A DNA stretch of 48,077 nucleotides from Acidobacteriota bacterium (GCA_017883185.1 JADGOB010000014.1:1-48077); one strand, 5' to 3'; numbered from the stretch's first letter, positions 8,101 through 16,227 are shown. A program made the numbers and translations. Notes: generated by a model from the letters alone, not told the origin.

Positions 8101-8517
8101 CACCAGCCGGAGCCGGCGGCCGTTCGTGCACAGGCACCACGCCGGGCCGGCGGCGATGACCTGCTTCGCCGTCGAGCGCCAGGCGGGATCGAGCAGTTCG
8201 GCCCACGACGTGACGAGCAGCATCGGCATGGACGCGTCGCGGCCAAGCCGGGAGAGGACAGGCGAGCCCTCCATGCTTCCCGAGAGGATGGTCGGGTCGA
8301 AGCCGAGTGCCCGTACCAGCGGCGCTGCGCAAAGATCGTGCACGCTCCTCGCCGCGCTCACCGGGCCCAGCTCGCGGGCGTGTTGGCGCCGCCATCGCAG
8401 CAACTGCCTGCGCGCCTGCTCGCAGGTGGCCTCGCCCAGCTCGCCCGCGAACATCTCGTGGAGGAGTGTCTCTGCGAAGTACCCGGAGACGAGCGAGCCA
8501 GAGAAACCGGACAGCAT
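5089..8517 (-). CDS. Eco57I-like N6-adenine DNA methylase
   Basis: This 1,142-residue protein is a large DNA adenine methylase of the Eco57I/type IIG and BREX/DISARM methylase class. Residues 415-440 carry GTFYTPRSITTYLV, the helix that precedes the methylase core. DPAMGSGAF near residue 456 is the SAM-binding motif I, and IGNPPWD near residue 720 is the catalytic NPPW motif. The C-terminal third (res. 930-1100) looks like a target-recognition region. The N-terminal region (97-155) has the layout of a restriction-type nuclease domain but lacks its acidic/lysine residues. The gene follows the helicase gene after 20 bp and ends in the 24-bp repeat. It is probably part of a host-defence or DNA-modification system; the recognised site is unknown. 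Confidence 0.85.
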   Translation of the reverse strand: MLSGFSGSLVSGYFAETLLHEMFAGELGEATCEQARRQLLRWRRQHARELGPVSAARSVHDLCAAPLVRALGFDPTILSGSMEGSPVLSRLGRDASMPMLLVTSWAELLDPAWRSTAKQVIAAGPAWCLCTNGRRLRLVDARRAFARSFMEFDLDCAVDDESSFAVLWGLLRRVSFESPALIGRVVHASSRHTVGVCRSLRDGVVEAITELISGLAGVVPRSTGTAAVSLELVHEQALTIVYRILFLLFAESRSLVPLWHPVYRESYSVEALRDLAERPGRARGLWETLQAISRLAHTGCRAGNLLVTPFNGRLFAPEATPLAESRRVTEESARRVLLALSTTPGRENGGRARIEYRDLGVEQLGAVYESVLDYRPRLVQASASGTSSRRSRPSESPGSGGRASLVKAQLLPGSGVRKATGTFYTPRSITTYLVRRTLGPLVAGASPERILSMRVLDPAMGSGAFLVAACRYLAGAYEAAVIARGGCHASDVSDADRRGFRRLIAQRCLYGVDRNPMAVQLARLSLWLCTLAPDRPLTFLDHHLLVGDSLVGASLDDLRRPPPGSAPGRRPPHRNAPSLPLFDVEEIGPAMRAVLPTRLRVASIPDESLAVVREKERLLAGLSGPSSPIATWKVAADLWCCFAFKNGNPAADAGVFFALADSVLSGRSSLPAQTIATWLADARAAAAARRFFHWTLEFPEVFYSPDGLPSPEAGFDAVIGNPPWDMIRGDNEGDADRELARADAAHLLRFARSSGLYRAQGEGHGNVFQLFVERAFRLARAGGRIGLVVPWGLAADRGCAPLRRLLFDRCQVDSWIGFENTGAIFPIHRSVRFLLLTASTGGRTEAILCQLGQRDPSVLDSASDLPGEAVISGSVVLTRRLLERLSPDDLAVPHVKTTTDLALLEKITSSVQHLASPDGWGAVFGRELNASDDRRHFDRSAEGLPVLEGKHIEPFRVCAPADVRRLPRAAASRLLDRARTWGRPRLAYRDVASATNRLTLIAAVVPAGCVTVHTLFCLKTQLSARDQAFLCGILNSFVANYLVRLRVTTHVTAGIVGRLPVPHPPADSQLYRHIADLAARLARSVDPLRDAAYPELQAAAARLYGLTLEELQHVLGTFPLVDDETKAGTLTRFESGDLLHER

Positions 8518-8537
8518 AGAAGGAGTCAGGCCCGCCG

Positions 8538-11081
8538 CTACCGTCCCACCGCCGCCAGGACCAGGCGCGGCGCGCCAGCCAGCGAAAGGTCCGTCGCTCG
8601 CCCGAGAACACTCAGCATGCGCTTCGTCTCTTCGTCCTGGAGGTTGCGTGCGCGGCGGTCTTCTTCATCGGCGCGCAGCGCCCGGCAGTCGAAGAGCCCC
8701 GGCTGAAAGGCGACGGCGGGCACGCGGTCGTCGACGCCGGCCACAGCGACCTCGCGGGCGCGCTGCGCCTCGAGGCGCGGCACCACCAGTTTCCTCAATC
8801 CGGCCAGCCGTTCGGCCGCCTGCCGCCCGGCCTCCGCCTGCAGCGCAGCCATCACGGGGGAGCCCGGTTCGCACAGGCGGCGCATTGCCGCTCCGTCCAC
8901 CGCGTCGCGACCCTGGAGACCGATCGACAGCGCGAGGAGGAACTGATCCAACAGCAGTCCGCGCCCGTCAACCACGTCCGCCCGGAACAGCGCCAGCATG
9001 CGGTTGCGCAAGACGAACTCGCGGCCTGCGTCGGGCGCCCGCCATTCGCGTCGGACACGCAGCGTCGTCCACCACGGGCCGGTTCGATCGAGTCTTGCGA
9101 GAACGCCCTGCAGGACGATCTCGCCGGGGCCGGCGAGCTGGCGCACACTTCGCAGCCTTGCCGCTTCGGCTTCGGCCTCCTCCGCCAGGCTGGACCGGGC
9201 GACCAACTCCGATGGCGACTCCGTGTCGCACCGCGGAGAGGACGTCTCGACGACGCGGCGGCCGGCCGGTTTGCGACGCGAGAGAACAGCGTTCGGCTCG
9301 AACACGCTCTCCGCGACCTCGGCCTCTGTTACACGCCCCAGGAGATCGGCCGTCTCGCCCATCACTTGTCGGATTCGTTCGACACGCATCGTCAGGCGCT
9401 CGAGCACCTTCGCCTCGCTCGTACCCCTGGCCAGCAGGTGCACGGCGTGCACGGCCCGCTGCTGGCCGATGCGATCCACCCGGCCGACCCGCTGCTCGAG
9501 CCTCAGCGGGTTCCACGGCAACTCGAGGTTGATCACGAGGCGGCACCTCGCCTGAAGGTTCAGGCCGTGCGCGGCGGCGTCGGTTGCGAGGAGCAGGCGC
9601 GAGGTTCCCCGGGTGAATGCGCGGACGGCGTCGGATCGCGATGCGCGGTCCATCCCTCCGTGAATCATCGCCACGCCGCCGGCTGGCGCGAATAGGCCGG
9701 CCAGATGCGACAGGGTGTCGCGATACTCGGTGAAGACCACCGCCGGTTCGCCGGCGCGTCGCAGGAACCGGACCAGCGCGCGGCACTTGCTGTCGTGCTC
9801 GACCGCGGCGCCGGCAAGCTCGACCAGCCGCTCGAGGACCTGACGTTCGGCGGCGGCATCTGGGAGACCTGGTGCGGCAAGGACAGCGCCCGGCTCCTCG
9901 TCCGCGGCTTCGTGTTCACCATCTCCGTCGAACGGCAGCAGGAGTTGCGACGTCGCGGCCGTGTCAGGAGCAGCAAGCCACCGCAAGCGGCGCGCGAGCG
10001 ACGCCAGCAAGGGCGCCGCTCCGGACGAGGCCCGCTTACGCAGCACGATCATCGCGAGGCGGGCGTCCGCGCGCGACCCGCCGGCCGACGAGGCCTCCCA
10101 CACTCGGGTCGTGTACCGTTCCAGCAACGCGTGCATTCGACGCTCGCCGGGCGACAGCCTGACAGCGAGCACGCGAGCATGGCGGGAGACCGGCAGGCCC
10201 AGGCTGGCCCGCGTTCGACGGAACATCAGCAGCGGTCCTTCGCCCGGCAGCCGTCCTATCCGGCACAACGCTTCGAAGGCGCCGGCCTCCCCGGGGTGAG
10301 GGGTGGCCGTGAGCAGCGCCACGCGCCTCGACCGACGGGCCAGCCAGTTGACTGCCGCGGCCCGCTCGGGCGCCACGGCGCACAGGTGCGCCTCGTCCAC
10401 CACCAGCAGGTCCCAGCGGATGTGCCCCATTCCCTGGAGGATGTCGGGCTGCTTGACGAAGTCGATCGACGCTACCGCAATGCCAAGCCGGTCCCACGGG
10501 CCGACGTCGGGCGACGAGTGCTGCAGCAGGCGACGGAGGGTCGCGAGGTCCACCAGATCCGGGCGGAGGCCGAACCGATCCTCGAGCTCGTGACACCACT
10601 GGGCACAGAGGCCGGCTGGACACAGGACGAGCGTGCGAACAGACTCGGCTCGCGCCGAGAGGTCGGCGAGGATCAACCCCGCCTGTACCGTCTTGCCAAG
10701 GCCGACTTCGTCCGCAAGGAGGAGGCGCGAGGCGCCCCGCGCGCACGCCAGCGCCGGCTCCAACTGGTACCCGAACAGGTCGAGACGGGCGCACGCGGCG
10801 CCGCGAAGGCCGGCAAGCGTGGAATCGGCGGCGAGCAGCGAGCGCAGCGCGAACATCCATCGGTGTCGGCCGACGCGGCGCGGCCGCGTTCGGAATTCGA
10901 CCGGCCGCGGCCGGTCGAACGGGACCAGCAGCGTCCGGCGGAGGCCGATATTCGATGTGGCGGCACCGACCATCCGGCACGAGGCGCACGTGCCGTGATC
11001 GACCATCTCGACGATTTTCCAGCGGTCGCCTCGGGCTTCCACCAGGGTTCCGGCGCGGAGAGTGAGCCATTCCTGCGACAT
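8538..11081 (-). CDS. SNF2-type helicase/translocase, DrmD-like
   Basis: The 847-residue protein is an SF2 ATPase of the SNF2/RapA type. Residues 1-60 include an LLVPFDRPRPVEF block, as in helicases of class 1 DISARM and related systems. Walker A is ADEVGLGKTVQAG (about 122-134), the DEAH box is near 227, and LLTATPHPGEAGAFE is motif III. The second RecA domain shows VFTEYRDTL, ATDAAAHGLNLQ and RVGRVDRIGQQR, the last near residue 535. The C-terminal 270 residues are not recognised, apart from a QPGLFDCRALR tail. The gene precedes the methylase by 20 bp, so they probably form one operon. No nuclease motif is visible. A GATAAT hexamer 19 nt before the ATG may be its promoter. Confidence 0.85.
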   Translation of the reverse strand: MSQEWLTLRAGTLVEARGDRWKIVEMVDHGTCASCRMVGAATSNIGLRRTLLVPFDRPRPVEFRTRPRRVGRHRWMFALRSLLAADSTLAGLRGAACARLDLFGYQLEPALACARGASRLLLADEVGLGKTVQAGLILADLSARAESVRTLVLCPAGLCAQWCHELEDRFGLRPDLVDLATLRRLLQHSSPDVGPWDRLGIAVASIDFVKQPDILQGMGHIRWDLLVVDEAHLCAVAPERAAAVNWLARRSRRVALLTATPHPGEAGAFEALCRIGRLPGEGPLLMFRRTRASLGLPVSRHARVLAVRLSPGERRMHALLERYTTRVWEASSAGGSRADARLAMIVLRKRASSGAAPLLASLARRLRWLAAPDTAATSQLLLPFDGDGEHEAADEEPGAVLAAPGLPDAAAERQVLERLVELAGAAVEHDSKCRALVRFLRRAGEPAVVFTEYRDTLSHLAGLFAPAGGVAMIHGGMDRASRSDAVRAFTRGTSRLLLATDAAAHGLNLQARCRLVINLELPWNPLRLEQRVGRVDRIGQQRAVHAVHLLARGTSEAKVLERLTMRVERIRQVMGETADLLGRVTEAEVAESVFEPNAVLSRRKPAGRRVVETSSPRCDTESPSELVARSSLAEEAEAEAARLRSVRQLAGPGEIVLQGVLARLDRTGPWWTTLRVRREWRAPDAGREFVLRNRMLALFRADVVDGRGLLLDQFLLALSIGLQGRDAVDGAAMRRLCEPGSPVMAALQAEAGRQAAERLAGLRKLVVPRLEAQRAREVAVAGVDDRVPAVAFQPGLFDCRALRADEEDRRARNLQDEETKRMLSVLGRATDLSLAGAPRLVLAAVGR

Positions 11082-11100
11082 CGGATCGAGTCACGATGGC

Positions 11101-11106
11101 ATTATC
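11101..11106 (-). promoter_or_regulatory. Candidate -10 element for the helicase-methylase operon
   Basis: On the minus strand GATAAT lies 19 nt before the helicase ATG. No convincing -35 hexamer or Shine-Dalgarno sequence accompanies it. Confidence 0.3.
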
Positions 11107-11300
11107 AGCAACATGACGACTGCCGATGGCACCCCGGCCCACCGCGGCTTCGCGTTTCTCGGCCGGAATCAGGAGACCCAATCGGCGATATCGCCCGACA
11201 CGCCCGCCAATCAGCCATTGCCACTGCAAGATCCAGTGCCATCGACCGACCCCTCATCGTCCCGCCTTCGTCACTCCGCGACTTCGGCGTGGCAGGCAGC

Positions 11301-11440
11301 CCCGACCCTTCTGCGTCCGTTCCGACCCTTCATCGTCAGCCCCGACCCTTCTGCGTCCGTTCCGACCCTTCATCGTCAGCCCCGACTCTTCTGCGTCCGT
11401 TCCGACTCTTCATCGTCAGCCCCGACCCTTCATCGTCAGT
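11301..11440. repeat. 40-bp tandem repeat, 3.5 copies, in the divergent gap
   Basis: Units at 11301-11340 and 11341-11380 are identical. The unit at 11381-11420 differs at two positions, both C to T, and 11421-11440 is a half unit. Each unit splits into two related 20-bp halves beginning CCCGACCCTT and TCCGACCCTT, so the basic period is 20 bp. The array lies in the 402-bp gap between the divergent helicase and S9 peptidase genes and ends 12 bp before the -10 of the latter. No spacers separate the units, so it is not a CRISPR array. The rest of the gap (11107-11300) shows no gene, only one degenerate copy near 11240. Confidence 0.92.
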
Positions 11441-11452
11441 TCCCGACTGTCG

Positions 11453-11480
11453 TATACTGCCGATCTGATTCACTGGAGGA
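11453..11480 (+). promoter_or_regulatory. Promoter -10 and ribosome binding site of the S9 peptidase gene
   Basis: TATACT (11453-11458) is a near-consensus -10. GGAGGA at 11475-11480 is a strong Shine-Dalgarno 3 nt before the ATG. The expected -35 position falls in the last half copy of the 40-bp repeat and shows no TTGACA-like sequence. Confidence 0.5.
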
Positions 11481-11483
11481 TTC

Positions 11484-13568
11484 ATGCTGCGAGCGAGTAG
11501 GTACATCGTCCCCGCCGTGATCCTTGGGTTTTCCGCCTCCCTGGTCCTGGCGCAGGCGCCGGCGGCGTCCCGCTTCACCGTCGAGGAAATGCTGAAGCTC
11601 GAGCGGGTGGCCGACCCGCAGTTGTCACCTGACGGCCGGCACGTTGCCTACGTCGTGACCGATGTGAGCCTCGAGAAGAACACTCGCGTGAGCCACGTCT
11701 GGCTGGTGCCCGTGGCCGGGGGCGACCCCGTCTCGCTCGTGCGGTCCGAGAAGTCCGACAGCACGCCGCGCTGGTCGCCCGACGGGAAGACGCTGGCGTT
11801 CGTCTCCACCCGCGACGGGAGTTCGCAGATCTGGATGGTGGACATGGGGCCGAAGGGGGCGGCCGGCGAGCCGCGGAAGTTCACGAGCCTGGCCACTGAA
11901 GCGTCAGGCATCGCCTGGTCGCCCGACGGCAAGTGGATCGCCTTCGCGTCGGACGTCTACCCGGAGTGCGCGACGAACAGGTGCAACGAGCAGAAACTCG
12001 AGGAGTTCGAGAGCCGGAAGAGCAAGGGGCGCGTGTTCGACCGCCTGATGTTCCGCCACTGGGTGTCGTGGAAGGAAGGCCGCTTCAGCCACCTCTTCCT
12101 GGTGCCGTCCGATGGTTCCGCCGCGCCGCGCGACGTCACTCCCGGCGAAGCCGACGCGCCGCCGTTCTCGCTCGGAGGCCCGGACGACTACGCATTCTCG
12201 CCCGACTCGAAGGAACTGGCGTTCGCGAAGAAGACCGACCCGGTCGAGGCGATCAGCACCAACAGCGACTTGTTCCTGATCGACCTGACCGATCCGGCCG
12301 CGAAGGCACGCAAGATCACGACGAACCCCGCGACCGATAGCGGGCCGGCGTACTCGCCCGACGGCCGGTTCATCGTCTACCGCGCGCAGCATCGCCCAGG
12401 CTTCGAGGCCGATCGCTGGCAGTTGATGCTCTTCGACCGCAAGGCAGGCGAGCATCGATCGACCACCGTGGGATGGGACCGGTCACCCGACAGCTACGCG
12501 TGGGCGCCCGATTCGAAGACGATCTACCTGACCGCTGAGAACCAGGGTCGCAGCGACATCTTCCGACTACAGTTGTCCGGCGGCGATCCGCTGCCGATCC
12601 TCGACATGGGGACGAACGGCGAGCTGCAGGTCTCGCGCGATGGTCGAACGCTGGTGTTCAGCCAGACGAGCCTCGCGTCCCCGGCCGAGCTGTTCGTGGG
12701 AACCCTCAACGGTGGCGACGGACAGGTGCTGCGCGGCGTCACCATGCTCACCCACACCAACCCCGGCCTCGGTGCGTTCAAGCTGCGCGAGGGCGAGAAC
12801 GTGACGTTCGACGGAGCCGGCGGAGCGAAGATCCAGGCGTGGGTGGTGAAACCGGCCAACTTCAGGGAAGGCCAGAAATACCCGCTGTTGTATCTGGTGC
12901 ACGGCGGGCCGCAGAGCGCGTGGCACGACGGCTGGACGTTCAGGTGGAACGCCCAGGTGTTCGCTGCCGCCGGCTACGTGGTGTTTATGCCGAACCCGCG
13001 CGGATCGACCGGATTCGGCCAGCAGTTCACCGACGAGATCAGCGGCGACTGGGCCGGCAAGGTCTACGACGACCTGATGAAGGGCGCGGACTTCGCCGAG
13101 GCGCTGCCCTACGTGGAGAAGGGGCGCACCGGCGCCGCGGGCGCGTCGTTCGGCGGCTACATGATGGACTGGTTCCTCGGCCACACGACGCGCTTCCGCG
13201 CGATTGTCACCCACGCCGGCGTCTACAACCTGACGAGCATGTACGGCGTCACCGAGGAGTTGTGGTTCCCGGAATGGGACCTCGAGGGGATGCCGTGGAC
13301 GAATCCCGAGCTCTACGCGAAACTCTCGCCGCACATGTATGCGAAGAACTTCAAGACGCCAACGCTCGTGACGCACGGCGAGCTGGACTTCCGGGTGCCG
13401 ATCGGCGAAGGTCTGCAGCTGTTCACGACGCTCCAGCGACTTGGCGTTCCGTCGCGCATGGTCTATCTGCCGGACGAGGGCCACTGGATCAACAAGCCGG
13501 CCAACGCCGCGCTCTGGTACAATGAGTTCATCGCCTGGATGAACCGGTGGGTGAAGGACGGGAAGTGA
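11484..13568 (+). CDS. Secreted S9-family peptidase (prolyl oligopeptidase / acylaminoacyl-peptidase type)
   Basis: The 694-residue protein has an N-terminal signal peptide (hydrophobic VPAVILGFSASLVLAQA). A beta-propeller follows, marked by repeated PDGK/SPDG motifs (LSPDGRHVAYV, WSPDGKTLAFVS, YSPDGRFIVY) of the WD40/PD40 type. The C-terminal alpha/beta-hydrolase domain begins near residue 455. GASFGGYM carries the nucleophile Ser at about 555; Asp in GELDFRVP (about 635) and His in DEGHWI (about 665) complete the triad. It likely cleaves dipeptides or acyl-amino acids from peptides in the periplasm. Two cysteines in ECATNRCNE could form a disulfide. It is followed 24 bp later by a threonine aldolase gene. 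Confidence 0.9.
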   Translation: MLRASRYIVPAVILGFSASLVLAQAPAASRFTVEEMLKLERVADPQLSPDGRHVAYVVTDVSLEKNTRVSHVWLVPVAGGDPVSLVRSEKSDSTPRWSPDGKTLAFVSTRDGSSQIWMVDMGPKGAAGEPRKFTSLATEASGIAWSPDGKWIAFASDVYPECATNRCNEQKLEEFESRKSKGRVFDRLMFRHWVSWKEGRFSHLFLVPSDGSAAPRDVTPGEADAPPFSLGGPDDYAFSPDSKELAFAKKTDPVEAISTNSDLFLIDLTDPAAKARKITTNPATDSGPAYSPDGRFIVYRAQHRPGFEADRWQLMLFDRKAGEHRSTTVGWDRSPDSYAWAPDSKTIYLTAENQGRSDIFRLQLSGGDPLPILDMGTNGELQVSRDGRTLVFSQTSLASPAELFVGTLNGGDGQVLRGVTMLTHTNPGLGAFKLREGENVTFDGAGGAKIQAWVVKPANFREGQKYPLLYLVHGGPQSAWHDGWTFRWNAQVFAAAGYVVFMPNPRGSTGFGQQFTDEISGDWAGKVYDDLMKGADFAEALPYVEKGRTGAAGASFGGYMMDWFLGHTTRFRAIVTHAGVYNLTSMYGVTEELWFPEWDLEGMPWTNPELYAKLSPHMYAKNFKTPTLVTHGELDFRVPIGEGLQLFTTLQRLGVPSRMVYLPDEGHWINKPANAALWYNEFIAWMNRWVKDGK

Positions 13569-13592
13569 CGGGACAGGGATCAGGGAATCAGA

Positions 13593-14669
13593 ATGGGCAT
13601 AGATCTACGTAGCGACACGGTGACGCTGCCATCGCCCTCGATGCGGCAGGCGATGGCGACGGCCCCTCTTGGCGACGACGTGTTTGGAGAGGACCCGACG
13701 GTCAACGAGCTCGAGGCGCTCGCCGCGCGCGTGACCGGCATGGAAGCCGGCCTGTTCGTCAGCAGCGGAACGATGGGGAACCTGGGGTCGCTGCTGGCGC
13801 ACTGCCAGCGCGGGCAGGAGGTGATCCTCGGCGACGAATCGCACATCTACCACTACGAGAACGGGTCGGCGTCGGCGCTCGGCGGTCTCGTACTGCATCC
13901 CGTCCGGACCAACACCGACGGCACGCTGCCCCTCGACGCGATCGAGGCGGCCATCCACCTGCCGTCGCACAACTACCACTTCTACCACTGGGCGCCGCCA
14001 GGCGTGATCTGCCTGGAGAACACTCATAACCGGTGCGGCGGGGCGATTCTCTCGCCCGAGTACTTTGCGGAAGTGGCGGCCATCGCGCGGCGCCACAACC
14101 TGCCGGTGCACCTCGACGGCGCGCGGCTGTTCAACGCCGCGGTGGCCGCCGGGCGTCCATTGACCGACTGGACCGGGCACGTGTCATCCGTGCAGCTTTG
14201 CCTGTCGAAGGGGCTGGCCGCGCCGGTGGGATCGCTGATTTGCGGGTCGTCCGCATTTGTCGATCGCGCCCGCCGGATGCGGAAACTCCTGGGCGGAGGC
14301 ATGCGCCAGGCCGGCGTTATCGCCGCGCCCGGCATCGTCGCACTGACCGAGATGGTGGACCGGCTTGCCGAGGACCACCGGAATGCGCGGATCCTGGCAG
14401 AAGGCGTGGCCCGCCTGCCCGGTGTCAGCCTGGACCTTGCGACGGTGCAGTCCAACATCGTTGTCTTCCGCATGCCGGGTGTCGTAGAGGCCGAAAAGCT
14501 GCAGGCCGAAGCCTCTGGCGCCGGCCTGCAGCTGTCGGATTTTGGCGCCGGCCGATTGCGGATGGTGACCCACTACGGGATTACCGAGGACGACTGCCGG
14601 AAAGCGGTGGGGATAATCGCGGGAATCGTTGGGGAAAAGAAATCGTGGTCGTCGGCCGAAGGCCGCTAA
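13593..14669 (+). CDS. ltaE: Low-specificity L-threonine aldolase
   Basis: This 358-residue PLP enzyme would split L-threonine or L-allo-threonine to glycine and acetaldehyde in the cytosol. [11 protein letters not shown] at the start, DDVFGEDPT, and [12 protein letters not shown] match the family. [10 protein letters not shown] and [10 protein letters not shown] contribute to the cofactor site, and the PLP lysine is in [27 protein letters not shown] is the conserved block after it. Length is normal, and ATG 13593 places DLRSDT at the usual distance. The last residues (SSAEGR) are encoded by a small inverted repeat that continues into the hairpins after the stop, so the natural C-terminus may have been altered by that element. 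Confidence 0.9.
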   Translation: MGIDLRSDTVTLPSPSMRQAMATAPLGDDVFGEDPTVNELEALAARVTGMEAGLFVSSGTMGNLGSLLAHCQRGQEVILGDESHIYHYENGSASALGGLVLHPVRTNTDGTLPLDAIEAAIHLPSHNYHFYHWAPPGVICLENTHNRCGGAILSPEYFAEVAAIARRHNLPVHLDGARLFNAAVAAGRPLTDWTGHVSSVQLCLSKGLAAPVGSLICGSSAFVDRARRMRKLLGGGMRQAGVIAAPGIVALTEMVDRLAEDHRNARILAEGVARLPGVSLDLATVQSNIVVFRMPGVVEAEKLQAEASGAGLQLSDFGAGRLRMVTHYGITEDDCRKAVGIIAGIVGEKKSWSSAEGR

Positions 14670-14732
14670 TAACCCGGCCGAGCCTCTGTGGTTCTGGCTC
14701 GACCGGGTTAGGGGCGACCGGCGGGTCGCCCC
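14652..14732. repeat. Three consecutive hairpins after the threonine aldolase gene
   Basis: Three inverted repeats follow one another. CGGCC-GAA-GGCCG occurs in the last codons of ltaE. Arms at 14670-14684 and 14696-14710 pair over 15 positions with one mismatch and begin TAACCCGG. GGGGCGACC (14711-14719) pairs perfectly with GGTCGCCCC (14724-14732) around GGCG. There is no T-tract. The block could end transcription or be a mobile palindromic element. Confidence 0.7.
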
Positions 14733-14824
14733 GCGGTAAGCGCCCACAAGCCCATCGGCGTATTCAGTCCCAAGAGGCATTAGTGTGCCTCGAAGAAGAC
14801 GACCCTCCTGGAACTGGACTGAAC

Positions 14825-16171
14825 ATGCATATCAACGACCCCGTTCTCGCGTGCGCGCTGGCGCTGTCGCTGGCTGCCGGCGTCTCCCTCGTGGCCCGTC
14901 AGGCGCAGCCAGACGCCGCCCTCCTCGCCAAGGCTAAAGCTATCCATGCCAAGGCGTTGACGATCGACACCCACGTGGATATCAGTGGGGCGAACTACGC
15001 GACGCCTGCCCTCGACCCTGGCGGTCCGACAGACCTCAAGTGCGACCTGCCGAAGATGAAGGCGGGCGGCCTGGATGCCGTGTTCCTTGCGGCTTTCGTC
15101 GCCCAGCGGGCCGACCTGACCGCGCCCGGTTACAAGATGGCCTACGATCAGACGATCGCGAAGTTCGACGCGATCGACAGGCTGACGAAAATGCATCCCG
15201 AGTTGTGCGAGCTGGGGCGGACGCCGACTGACGTCGAGCGGATTGCGAAGACCGGCAAGCGCGTCATCCTCGTCGGCGTTGAGAACGGCTACCCGGCCGG
15301 TGACGACCTGGCCAGCCTGAAGACCTTCTACGACCGCGGCGCGCGCTACATGACGCTCGTGCACACGGCGCACAACCAGCTGGCCGATTCGTCAGGGCCG
15401 AAGGAGCCGAAGCACAACGGCCTCTCGGAGCTGGGGAAGAAAGTCGTGCTGGAGATGAACCGCCTGGGGATGATGGTGGACCTCTCGCACGCGTCGGCGA
15501 AGTCATTCTGGGATGCGATCGCGGTTTCGAAGGCGCCGGTCATCGAATCCCATTCGGCCTGCTCGGCGCTCTCGCCGAGCGATCGCAACCTGGACGACGA
15601 TCAGCTGAAAGCGCTGGCCAAGAACGGCGGCGTCATCCAGATCGTCGCGCTGGCCGAGTACTTGAAGGCGTCACCGCCCGAACGCACGCAAGCCATCCAG
15701 GCGCTCCGCGACGAGCTGGGCATGGGCGGCCGCGGAAGTCGCGGGCCGGGTGCGGGCGCGGGAGCGCAAGGCGGGCAGGGGGCACGCGGTGGCCAGGGCG
15801 CGCAGGCGGCGCAGGGCGCGCGCAGCAGCCAGCCGACGCTGACGCCCGACGAGCAGGCCATGGCCGAGAAGCGCCGCGTCCTCTACCAGGAGCGGATGAA
15901 GGAAATCGACGCGAAGTACCCGGGCGCGACGCTCAAGGACTTCGTCGATCACATCGACTACGCGGTCAAGGTGGCGGGTATCGATCACGTGGGCATCGGT
16001 ACCGACTTCGACGGCGGCGGCGGCATCCCCGGCTTCAACGACCACTCGGAGGCGTTGAACGTCACGATTGAGCTGGTGAGGCGCGGCTACACCGACGAGC
16101 AGATCGCGAAGATCTGGGGCGGCAACCTGCTGCGCGTCTGGCGCGACGTGGAGAAGGCGGCTAGAAAGTAG
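14825..16171 (+). CDS. Secreted membrane dipeptidase (peptidase M19)
   Basis: The 448-residue protein has a signal sequence (ACALALSLAAGVSLVARQ) and then a renal-dipeptidase/M19 zinc hydrolase domain. Metal-site motifs are TIDTHVDI (HxD), VGVENGYP (Glu), VDLSHAS and VIESHSAC (His), and DHVGIGTDFDGGGGI (Asp). Such enzymes hydrolyse dipeptides, often with D-amino-acid tolerance. A glycine/alanine/glutamine-rich insert (residues about 300-340) separates the two halves of the barrel. ATG 14825 was chosen because the signal peptide begins there; the open frame further upstream crosses hairpins and ltaE. It is convergent with the next gene. Confidence 0.88.
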   Translation: MHINDPVLACALALSLAAGVSLVARQAQPDAALLAKAKAIHAKALTIDTHVDISGANYATPALDPGGPTDLKCDLPKMKAGGLDAVFLAAFVAQRADLTAPGYKMAYDQTIAKFDAIDRLTKMHPELCELGRTPTDVERIAKTGKRVILVGVENGYPAGDDLASLKTFYDRGARYMTLVHTAHNQLADSSGPKEPKHNGLSELGKKVVLEMNRLGMMVDLSHASAKSFWDAIAVSKAPVIESHSACSALSPSDRNLDDDQLKALAKNGGVIQIVALAEYLKASPPERTQAIQALRDELGMGGRGSRGPGAGAGAQGGQGARGGQGAQAAQGARSSQPTLTPDEQAMAEKRRVLYQERMKEIDAKYPGATLKDFVDHIDYAVKVAGIDHVGIGTDFDGGGGIPGFNDHSEALNVTIELVRRGYTDEQIAKIWGGNLLRVWRDVEKAARK

Positions 16172-16227
16172 ATCGTCAGTTGCCAGCAGGTTACCGTTCC
16201 TTCCCAACGGGGACGTGCGCGCCAACT

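Noticed and set aside
5089-11081. Full DISARM or BREX system
   Set aside because: Only a helicase and a methylase are present. None of the other core genes occurs between YgiQ at 2.4-4.1 kb and the S9 peptidase at 11.5 kb.
11301-11440. CRISPR array
   Set aside because: The 40-bp units touch each other with no variable spacers, and no cas gene is in the window.
14033-14824. Upstream extension of the M19 dipeptidase
   Set aside because: It lies in the wrong frame of ltaE and crosses three hairpins; a clear signal peptide starts at 14825.
15721-15845. Frameshift in the M19 dipeptidase
   Set aside because: The Gly/Ala-rich segment stays in frame and both metal-binding halves are read in the same frame, so it is an insert rather than a frameshift.
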